Assembly (NCBI GenBank): GCA_005882235.1
Contig: VBCT01000072.1
Span: 1 to 7,132 of the forward strand
Direction of reading: 5' to 3'
DNA from: Betaproteobacteria bacterium
GTDB taxonomy: Bacteria; Pseudomonadota; Gammaproteobacteria; Burkholderiales; SG8-39
Length of the DNA: 7,132 nt
A program made the translations under genes and the position numbers. Every line of letters begins with the position of its first letter. Position 1 is the stretch's first letter. This document shows positions 1 through 5,781 of this stretch, piece after piece. Below the pieces are notes generated by a model. The model worked only from the letters and a program-made list of their open reading frames with translations. It had not been told where the DNA came from and searched no databases.

Positions 1-969
1 TCGCAGCAGCGTGTCGCCGGCGCCGTGGCTGTAGCTCTCGTTGACCAGCTTGAAGCGATCCAGGTTCAGGACCAGCAGCGCCGCCGGCCGGCTCGCGCGC
101 CGGGCGTGCGCGACCGCCTGCAAGGTGCGGTCGCCGAGCAGATCGCGATTCGGCAGGCCGGTCAGCGGATCGTAGTTCGCCAGATACTGCAGGCGCGCCT
201 CGTAGGCCTTTCGCTCGCGTATGTCGCGCGCGATCGTCGAGAAGAAGCGTATCTCCCCGCCGGGTCCCCGGTGCGCGATGATCACCTGCGAGACGGGGAT
301 CTCCGTCCCGTCTGCGCCCAGGATCGCCGTTTCGCCGGTCCACGCGCCCGTGCTCGAGGCAACCGGCGTCCCTTCGCGCTCGATCAGCTCGCGCGCCCAC
401 GCGGGATAGATCTCACCCGCCGACTTGCCCACGCCTTGGGAATCCGGCGCGCCGATCAATTTGCGCCCGGCGGCGTTCAGATAGGTGATCGCTCCCGCCG
501 GGTCGGTCATGCAGACGTAGTCGCTGGTCGCCTCGAGGATCTGCACCAGGCGCGCGCGCTCCTCCTCCGCGACGCGGATGCGCTCGCGTTCGCCCACCTC
601 CGACAGGGCGCGTCTGACGACCGTGCCGAGCCGCCGCATGTTGTTCTTCAGTACATAGTCGGTCGCGCCGAGCCGCATCGCCTCGATCGCCCGCTCCTCG
701 CCGATCGTGCCCGACAGGAAGATGAACGGAACGTGGGGAGCGAGCTCCTTCGCCAGGCGCAGCGCGTCGACCCCGTCGAAGCGCGGCATCGAGAAATCGG
801 AAAGGATCGCCTGCGGTTTCGACGAGCCGAGGGCGCGCTTCAGATCCTCTTCGAGGTCGACTCGCTCCCATGAGACCTCGAACCCGCCCTGCTCGAGCGA
901 GCGCAGCGCGAGCTCGACGTCGACTTCCGAGTCCTCGACGAACAGCACCCGGATCGAAGTCTTATCCAT
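1..969 (-). CDS. Response regulator with REC-PAS-GGDEF domains, probable diguanylate cyclase (C-terminus cut by window edge)
   Basis: I translated this frame by hand; it is open from ATG at 969 to base 1, giving 323 residues with no stop. Residues 5-120 are a REC domain: acidic pair E12/D13, phosphoacceptor D58 (SDFSMP), S86 and K108. A short helix (about 121-140) leads into a PAS domain (about 141-255, ending IARDIRERK). A GGDEF domain then begins at about 262, with the typical DPLTGLPNR opening (267-275) and LNLDRFK (301-307), where D304 is the expected metal ligand. The GG(D/E)EF signature, and any EAL domain, would lie beyond the window, so catalytic competence cannot be judged. The likely role is phosphorylation-controlled c-di-GMP synthesis in the cytoplasm. 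The start overlaps the upstream kinase stop by 8 bp, and a GGAAG sits 7 bases before the ATG. The adjacent kinase is the obvious phosphodonor (inferred). Confidence 0.93.
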   Translation of the reverse strand, partial: MDKTSIRVLFVEDSEVDVELALRSLEQGGFEVSWERVDLEEDLKRALGSSKPQAILSDFSMPRFDGVDALRLAKELAPHVPFIFLSGTIGEERAIEAMRLGATDYVLKNNMRRLGTVVRRALSEVGERERIRVAEEERARLVQILEATSDYVCMTDPAGAITYLNAAGRKLIGAPDSQGVGKSAGEIYPAWARELIEREGTPVASSTGAWTGETAILGADGTEIPVSQVIIAHRGPGGEIRFFSTIARDIRERKAYEARLQYLANYDPLTGLPNRDLLGDRTLQAVAHARRASRPAALLVLNLDRFKLVNESYSHGAGDTLLR

Positions 970-2512
970 GGGCCTTCTTCCCGACCGCCCCTTCGTCGGC
1001 GGCCTCCTCCGCGGCGAGCGCCAGCGTGAAGAAGAAGACGGCTCCCTTGCCGACTTCCCCTTCGGCCCAGATGCGCCCGCCATGGCGGTGCACGATGCGC
1101 TGCACGGTCGCGAGCCCGATTCCGGTGCCGGCATATTCGGTTGCGGAATGCAGGCGCTGGAACGCGCCGAAAAGCTTGTCGGCATAGGCCATGTCGAAGC
1201 CCGCTCCGTTGTCGCGGACAAAAAAGGTCGTGCGCCCGCGATCCTTCAGGGCGCCGATTTCGATGCGGGGCTTGGCCGACTTCGCGGTGAACTTCCACGC
1301 GTTCCCGATGAGATTCTCGAAGGCGGCCCGCAGCAGATGCGGGTCAGCTTCGGCAAGCATCCCGTCCCAGACCGAGACTTCCACCGCGCGGCCGGGCTCG
1401 CGTTGCTGCAGCTCGCCCACCACCTGTTGCGCGACCTGGCCCAGGTCCACCGTGCGGCGCTCGAGCGGCCCGCGCGACACGCGGGCGAGCTTGAGCAGAT
1501 CCTCGATCAGCTGGGCCATGTGCTGCGTCGAAGAGCGTATTCGCGACAGGTAGCGCTTGGCTTCGTCCGGAAGGTTCTCGGGAAAATCGTCGAGCAGCGC
1601 CTGGCCGAACCCGTCGATCGCGCGCAACGGCGCGCGCAGGTCGTGGGACACCGAATAGGAGAATGACTCGAGCTCCCGGTTCGCCGTCTCCAGCTGCGCG
1701 GTGCGTTCGCGCACCCTCTCCTCGAGCTCCGTGTTGAGGCGCAGGATCTCCCGTTCGGCGCGGCTGCGCTCCTCGGCCTCCTGCGCGAGCTTCGCGTTGG
1801 ACGCCTCCAGCTCCCGCGTGCGCCGATCGATCTCCGTCAGCATGTCGTTGAACGAGTCGACCAGCGTTCCCACCTCGTCGGCGCTCATCTTCACTGCGCG
1901 GCGCGAATAGTCGCGCTGCCCGACCACCTCGCGGGCGACCTGGGCGATCGCCAGGATCGGACGCGTCACGATGTTCTGTATCCACGAGGACATGAGCAGC
2001 GCGACCAGCATCGCGGCGAAGAGAACGACGGCCGCGATCCCGAGGTAATCGTAGACCCGGTCGAAAAGCTCGTAGTCGGCGCGCAAGTACACCGTCCCGA
2101 GGATTTCCCCGTCGCTCACGATGCGCTTGAACACAACCAGGTCCCTCGCGTCGACGCGGGCGCTGTCGGGCCCGGGCAGCTTGGGAAACGCGCGCGGGTC
2201 GTCGGCTCGCGCATAGGTCGCGAAGAGCGCCCCGCGCGCGTTGTAGACGGCGGCGGAGCTCACGAGCGGCCGGAACCGGAGCAGGCTCAGATTTTCCTTC
2301 GCCACCCTGGCATCGTCGAACGCCAGCGCCGGAGCGATCGTGCGCCCGAGCAGCTCAGCCTGAGTGGTCATGTCCGACACCAGGATGCGGTGGTAGGCGC
2401 TCAAGTCGTAACCGATCACTGCGGCCAGAGCGACGATCAGAGCCACCAGCGTGGTGACGAGCACCATCCCGAGCAGCTTTTGCCGCAATGAGCGCGGAGA
2501 GGGCAGCTTCAC
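962..2512 (-). CDS. Membrane sensor histidine kinase: CHASE8-like periplasmic domain, HAMP, HisKA, HATPase
   Basis: A 516-residue inner-membrane kinase. Hydrophobic segments at about 14-36 and 155-177 bracket a periplasmic region (about 38-154). That region resembles the CHASE8 domain of YfiN-type cyclases: IAPALAFDDA, then a Leu-rich helix, then AAVYNARGALFATY. HAMP follows at about 179-231 (P185, DEVGTLVDSFNDML), then a coiled coil (about 230-285). HisKA carries H290 in SYSVSHDLRAPLRAIDGF, the phytochrome-kinase-like form. The HATPase domain has N400/N404, DNGAGF (434-439), an F-box FGAFQRLH and GTGIGLA (462-468). At H+4, A294 replaces the Thr/Asn used for phosphatase activity in many HisKA kinases. 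The GTG start overlaps the yfiR-like stop (GTGA) with no good ribosome binding site, which suggests translational coupling; TTG at codon 9 is an alternative start. The likely partner is the downstream REC-PAS-GGDEF protein, with input from the YfiR-like protein (inferred). Confidence 0.94.
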   Translation of the reverse strand: MKLPSPRSLRQKLLGMVLVTTLVALIVALAAVIGYDLSAYHRILVSDMTTQAELLGRTIAPALAFDDARVAKENLSLLRFRPLVSSAAVYNARGALFATYARADDPRAFPKLPGPDSARVDARDLVVFKRIVSDGEILGTVYLRADYELFDRVYDYLGIAAVVLFAAMLVALLMSSWIQNIVTRPILAIAQVAREVVGQRDYSRRAVKMSADEVGTLVDSFNDMLTEIDRRTRELEASNAKLAQEAEERSRAEREILRLNTELEERVRERTAQLETANRELESFSYSVSHDLRAPLRAIDGFGQALLDDFPENLPDEAKRYLSRIRSSTQHMAQLIEDLLKLARVSRGPLERRTVDLGQVAQQVVGELQQREPGRAVEVSVWDGMLAEADPHLLRAAFENLIGNAWKFTAKSAKPRIEIGALKDRGRTTFFVRDNGAGFDMAYADKLFGAFQRLHSATEYAGTGIGLATVQRIVHRHGGRIWAEGEVGKGAVFFFTLALAAEEAADEGAVGKKAHG

Positions 2513-3123
2513 GACGATTTCGACACGACTTTGCGCGCGACTCCGAGCAGGCGCGCGCTGATTTTCAGGCTGTTCGGCTCGGAGGGGGGAGGCGCAATGT
2601 CGAAACGGACCTTGTCCTCGACGACGACGAAATTGATCATGCTGCCGAGCTCGAGCCCTTCTTCCGACTCGGTGACCGTGAGCAAGGCCTGACCTCTGGC
2701 CGCGGCCAGGATTTCGGCCAGGCGGCCGCCGTCGGCCCGGCCGACGAAGAGGACGTGCAGGCCCGCGATCGGGTCGCCCGGCCGGAGCTTGCGCACGCGC
2801 ACCGGCCGGCCGTTCACGTTGCGGCCGGCGACGATCTGCGCGAGCTCGTCGGCGAGCGTATCGGCGCCCATCACGCCGATCGTGACCGGGCTGTCAGCGC
2901 GAGCGAAGCTCCCGCTCGGCCACTCGATGTAGCTGCCGAACTTGTAGAGGAACGCCGCCTTGACGCGATACTCGTCCGCCTGCGCGTCGGCTTGCGCCGG
3001 GCGAGCGCCCGCGAGCCCTGCCGCGATCCCGATGGAAAGAGCGCAGGCGCGCAGCAAGCCCGCCACCCGCGGCCGATCGGGCCCGGCGAATTTCCATCGC
3101 GATCGTCTGCTCAGTGCGTCCAT
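2509..3123 (-). CDS. YfiR-family (DUF4154) periplasmic protein
   Basis: A 204-residue exported protein. I chose ATG 3123, which overlaps the receptor stop by 13 bp. The frame extends further upstream to 3249, but that would put 42 arginine-rich residues before the signal peptide. Residues 1-45 form a signal peptide: basic n-region, hydrophobic core at about 23-39, and an AQA cleavage site at 43-45. GTG at codon 20 is an alternative start. The mature domain (about 50-200) has YfiR/DUF4154 hallmarks: YRVKAAFLYKFGSYIEWP near its start, NVNGRPVRVRKL and HVLFVG in the middle, LTVTESEEGLELGSMINF, then KVRFDI and LKISARLLGVARKV. P. aeruginosa YfiR binds and represses the periplasmic part of the cyclase YfiN. 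The next gene here encodes a kinase with a similar periplasmic domain, so this protein probably gates that kinase (inferred). Cysteines often found in this family are missing; the mature part has none. Confidence 0.88.
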   Translation of the reverse strand: MDALSRRSRWKFAGPDRPRVAGLLRACALSIGIAAGLAGARPAQADAQADEYRVKAAFLYKFGSYIEWPSGSFARADSPVTIGVMGADTLADELAQIVAGRNVNGRPVRVRKLRPGDPIAGLHVLFVGRADGGRLAEILAAARGQALLTVTESEEGLELGSMINFVVVEDKVRFDIAPPPSEPNSLKISARLLGVARKVVSKSS

Positions 3124-5033
3124 TTGAGCTTCACATACCCGCCGCGCGCCATTTCGCTGGCCGTGGCGGGGTTCCCGAATTCCACGTGGCCGGAATCGAG
3201 GAGGTTCTGCCCGACGACCGAAAGCTCGAGCCCGGGCTGCAGCCGCCATGCGATACGCATATCGAAGGCGGTATAGGCCGGAACCCTCGGATTGGGCAAT
3301 TCGCTGACATATCGGATTCGAATGTCGAGCTCCGTGCTGTCGGGGAGATCGAGCGACGAGCGCAGCATGAACTGACGTTTCGGATCGTTGCCCGCGGCGG
3401 CCACGTTGGGGTCGCCGCTGTCCGGTTTGGGGTTGAGGTGCTGCCTCAGGAAGAACGCTCCTGCGCTCAAGCGCCAGTTTCTCGCCGCCTGATAGCTGCC
3501 CCAGGCTTCGAGTCCGTTGCCGGTACCTTCCATCTTGTTGCCGAGAACGGAAGTGGTTGCGGAAACGGGTTCAACGCTGCGCAGCTTGGCGTAGATGTTA
3601 TGGAACGCGGAAATCGAATACGTTGCCTGCGGCAAAGGCTGGTCCCGATAGCCGACCTCGAACACCTTGACCACCTCGGACACGAAATCCGGACCGCCCG
3701 CGAGCTGCGTGGGACCGGCAGTCACGAAAAAATCGCGATCGATGCGCGAAGGCGCGCGCAGGGCACGCGATACCGCGCCCCAGACGAGGCGCTGCGGTTG
3801 GAATTTCCAGGCGAGCCTCGCCGACGGCAGGGGCTCGGTGCCGGTGTAGTAGTTGTTCTCGAACTTGGCCCCGAGCGTGAGACGCAGGTTCTCCTCCAGC
3901 GCGATCTCGTCCTGCGCAAACACGTTTGCCCAGCGCAGGCCGCGATTGGCGGGCAGGAACGCGAGAAAGGCGCTGTTGCTGACGCGGTCGTCTCCGTAGC
4001 GGTAGCCGCCGCCCCACGTCAGCCGGTGCGCGCCGATCGCCCGCAGGCCGTGCTGGAATTCGACGTCGAAGATGTTCAGGCGCTCGGCGAACGTTCCCGG
4101 GATGTCGCGCTCGGTGTGCTCGAAATAGGATTGAACCTGCAGCTGCCCCCAGCCGGCGAGGTCGCGGTTCCAGCGGCCGAGCAGGTTGTTCCCGGAGATG
4201 CTCGTATCGTCGCCGATCGCCTGGTCGAGCGAGCCCCGGTAGGCGTCGCCCTGCAGAGTGAATCCGTTCGCCGCAGTCCCCCAGTCGGTGCGAAAGCCGA
4301 CCTGCCCCTTGCTCCAGCCGTCGCTCGCGGTGGCGCCGTTGGCTCTGGACGTGTCGAAGACGTCGAAGAACCTGCCGTAGACGCGGTACGCCCCGGACGA
4401 GCCTATCGCGCCGCCGTAGCGCGCGCCGTAACCCCGTTCGAGGTCGCCCGCGCGCCCGTACGCGAATGCCCCCTGCGTGTCGGAGGCGCGCCGCGTGATC
4501 ACGTTGATCACCCCGTTGACGGCGTTTGCGCCCCACAAGGTCGCTCCGGGGCCGCTGATCACCTCGATGCGCTCGACGTCTTCCAGCATCACGTCCTGCG
4601 CATCCCAGAAGACGCCGGAGAAAAGCGGCGTGTAGACGGTGCGGCCGTCGATCAAGACCAGCAGCTTGTTGGCGATGGTGTTGTTGAAACCGCGTGCGCT
4701 GATCGCGTACGAGCTCGCGCTCGAGCGCGCGACCTCGAGGTTGGGCGCGAGCCTCAGCGCCTCTGAAAGGCGGGTCGCGCCCGAGCGGCGGATGTCCTCG
4801 CCGGTGATCACGAAAATCGCTGCGGGAGCATCCGAGAGCCGCTCGGCGTGCCGCGACACCGAGGTGATCTGGATGTTGCTCAGCTCTTCGATGCTGAGAT
4901 CCGCGATGTCCGCCACGCGCATGGGCTGCGCGCCGGCGGCCGCCGAAACGAGGAAGGCGTTGAAGACGAGGGCGCGCCGCCAGCGCACTCTCGCCGGCGT
5001 CGAGCAAGTGCTTGAAATTTCAGTGCAGACCAC
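3111..5033 (-). CDS. TonB-dependent outer-membrane receptor
   Basis: A 640-residue outer-membrane receptor, of normal size for a smaller TonB-dependent receptor. A signal peptide runs to about residue 35 (basic VRWRR at 16-20, hydrophobic core, AGA before Q36). It is followed by the N-terminal stretch DLSIEELSNIQITSVSRH (45-62), whose IQITSVS may act as the TonB box. The plug domain spans about 68-180: AAIFVITGEDIRRSG, ISARGFNN, LLVLIDGRTVY, DVERIEVISGPGATLWG, and NAVNGVINVITR. The rest alternates like beta-barrel strands, with ALRAPSR near the middle, and ends YVKLKWTH. No STN signalling domain precedes the plug, so it is not a FecA-type transducer. The start is GTG 5033, with AGGGG 8 bases upstream; an in-frame stop at 5070-5072 bounds the frame. 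GTG at codon 16 (4988) is also possible and would begin exactly at the signal peptide. The ligand is unknown. It is the first gene of a four-gene operon. Confidence 0.95.
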   Translation of the reverse strand: MVCTEISSTCSTPARVRWRRALVFNAFLVSAAAGAQPMRVADIADLSIEELSNIQITSVSRHAERLSDAPAAIFVITGEDIRRSGATRLSEALRLAPNLEVARSSASSYAISARGFNNTIANKLLVLIDGRTVYTPLFSGVFWDAQDVMLEDVERIEVISGPGATLWGANAVNGVINVITRRASDTQGAFAYGRAGDLERGYGARYGGAIGSSGAYRVYGRFFDVFDTSRANGATASDGWSKGQVGFRTDWGTAANGFTLQGDAYRGSLDQAIGDDTSISGNNLLGRWNRDLAGWGQLQVQSYFEHTERDIPGTFAERLNIFDVEFQHGLRAIGAHRLTWGGGYRYGDDRVSNSAFLAFLPANRGLRWANVFAQDEIALEENLRLTLGAKFENNYYTGTEPLPSARLAWKFQPQRLVWGAVSRALRAPSRIDRDFFVTAGPTQLAGGPDFVSEVVKVFEVGYRDQPLPQATYSISAFHNIYAKLRSVEPVSATTSVLGNKMEGTGNGLEAWGSYQAARNWRLSAGAFFLRQHLNPKPDSGDPNVAAAGNDPKRQFMLRSSLDLPDSTELDIRIRYVSELPNPRVPAYTAFDMRIAWRLQPGLELSVVGQNLLDSGHVEFGNPATASEMARGGYVKLKWTH

Positions 5034-5145
5034 CCTCCCGGCCCCTATCGCTGCTTCGACGATTCGAGCCTAAGCAGACGGCTGCGCTGCGTCCATCGGG
5101 GAATCCCGACACATCGTGTCGGGAAAACCCGATAAATGAAACGAA
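5034..5145. promoter_or_regulatory. Intergenic region upstream of the TonB receptor operon
   Basis: This 112-bp space is the only one in the window not covered by a gene. It separates the LuxR-type regulator stop from the receptor GTG. Read on the minus strand it starts with an AT-richer stretch (TTCGTTTCATTTAT), followed by the nested inverted repeats and about 60 bp of GC-rich leader ending AGGGG-N8-GTG. I see no convincing -35/-10 pair and no sigma-54 box. Its position makes it the expected promoter and leader of the receptor-YfiR-kinase-cyclase operon, but this rests on layout. A promoter inside the upstream regulator gene, or read-through from block 1, is equally possible. Confidence 0.5.
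5095..5133. repeat. Nested/tandem inverted repeats, 2 x (TCGGG-N4-CCCGA) with central 9-bp hairpin
   Basis: Two copies of the palindrome TCGGG-N4-CCCGA lie at 5096-5109 (spacer GAAT) and 5119-5132 (spacer AAAA), 23 bp apart. The facing arms also form a perfect 9-bp inverted repeat, TCCCGACAC (5104-5112) and GTGTCGGGA (5116-5124), around a 3-base loop. The outermost arms, ATCGGG (5095-5100) and CCCGAT (5128-5133), are complementary as well. The whole 39 bp is therefore nearly symmetric about 5114. It lies about 80 bp upstream of the receptor start and 13 bp beyond the regulator stop. It could be a paired operator for a dimeric regulator, a transcript hairpin, or a terminator. No run of T follows the hairpin on either strand, so a standard intrinsic terminator is not supported. 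Confidence 0.75.
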
Positions 5146-5155
5146 TCAGCTGATT
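5144..5155. repeat. Perfect 12-bp palindrome AATCAGCTGATT over the regulator stop codon
   Basis: AATCAGCTGATT reads identically on both strands and covers the last two codons and the TGA of the LuxR-type regulator gene. It is AT-richer than the surrounding sequence and lies 10 bp from the TCGGG repeats. It may be part of a binding site in the downstream promoter region, or chance. The sequence alone does not decide. Confidence 0.35.
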
Positions 5156-5781
5156 AGTCCGTGCCTCATCGAGAACTTCACGAGCTCGACGGTATCGCGG
5201 ACCTTGAGCTTCTTCATGATGCGCGCGCGGTAGGTTTCCACGGTCTTGGGCGACAGCGAAAGGGCCTGCGCGATCGCGGCATTGGTGCGCCCCTCGACGA
5301 CCAGCTGCAGCACGTCCCTCTCGCGCAAGGAAAGGCTGTCGAGCGGGCTGACGTTCGCGCCTTCGCGAAGGTAGTCGTCGATCACCGTCTCGGTGATCCG
5401 GTGGCTCAGGTAGCGCTTGCCCGCGCGCAGCGCGCGGATCGCCTCCACCACTTCCTCGCCCGCGGATTCCTTCAGCACGTAGCCCTGCGCTCCCGCCTGC
5501 AGGGCGCGGTAGATGTGCTCCGCGCTCAGATACATGGAGAGGATCAGCACGCGCGTCTCCGGACATTTCTCGACGATGCGCCGCGTCGCCTCCACGCCGT
5601 CGAGCTCCGGCATGGCGATGTCCATGATGACGATGTCCGGGCGCAGGCGCAGCGCCTCGGCGACCGCCTCGCGGCCGTTGCCCGCAACGGCAACCACCTG
5701 CAGGTCGCCCACTTCGAGCAGGGCCCGAAGACCGTCCCGGACGACCGCGTGATCGTCGGCAAGCAGCACCGTAACCGTCAT
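5146..5781 (-). CDS. NarL/FixJ-family response regulator (REC + LuxR-type HTH)
   Basis: A 211-residue cytoplasmic transcription regulator of standard NarL-family length. The REC domain (about 3-120) has D9/D10, phosphoacceptor D54 (VIMDIAMPELDG), S82 and K104 (GYVLKES). The LuxR-type helix-turn-helix (about 148-206) contains LSLRERDVLQLVVEGRTN, IAQALSLSPKTVETYRARI and MKKLKVRDTVELVKF, a close match to family consensus. The frame is open upstream to 6270, but ATG 5781 is the start: it has GGGGG 6 bases before it, begins right at the REC fold, and overlaps the kinase stop by 4 bp (ATGA). It should be phosphorylated by the HisKA_3 kinase encoded just upstream. Its target is unknown; the repeat-bearing gap just downstream, ahead of the receptor operon, is a reasonable candidate (inferred). 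Confidence 0.96.
   Translation of the reverse strand: MTVTVLLADDHAVVRDGLRALLEVGDLQVVAVAGNGREAVAEALRLRPDIVIMDIAMPELDGVEATRRIVEKCPETRVLILSMYLSAEHIYRALQAGAQGYVLKESAGEEVVEAIRALRAGKRYLSHRITETVIDDYLREGANVSPLDSLSLRERDVLQLVVEGRTNAAIAQALSLSPKTVETYRARIMKKLKVRDTVELVKFSMRHGLIS

Noticed and set aside
707..1666. Plus-strand open frame of 319 codons, and others at 25-873 and 5161-6132
   Set aside because: They lie antisense to the kinase and regulator genes and show no recognisable motif, signal or ribosome binding site.
3040..3051. Lipoprotein signal (LRAC, C27) in the YfiR-like protein
   Set aside because: Arg at -2 breaks the lipobox and the Cys sits at the beginning of the hydrophobic core, whereas an AQA signal peptidase I site follows at the expected place.
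3124..3249. N-terminal extension of the YfiR-like protein (start at 3249)
   Set aside because: It would put 42 Arg-rich residues ahead of a normal signal peptide and overlap the receptor end by over 130 bp.
3114..4766. Long plus-strand open frame (550 codons) opposite the TonB receptor gene
   Set aside because: It is antisense to a clearly recognisable receptor, its translation is low-complexity and rich in Arg/Ala/Val with no family motif, and such frames are common opposite genes in GC-rich DNA.
3598..5007. 469-codon minus-strand frame inside the receptor gene
   Set aside because: It is an out-of-frame shadow of the receptor, strongly Arg-rich, with no domain signature.
4494..5033. FecA-like signalling receptor with an STN domain
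   Set aside because: Only about 30 residues separate the signal peptide from the plug, which is too short for an STN domain, and no sigma/anti-sigma pair is encoded nearby.
5104..5124. Intrinsic terminator for the NarL-type regulator gene
   Set aside because: The 9-bp hairpin is well placed, but no T-run follows it: the minus strand continues TTCCCCG and the plus strand AAAACCC. A terminator role stays possible but is not supported enough to annotate.
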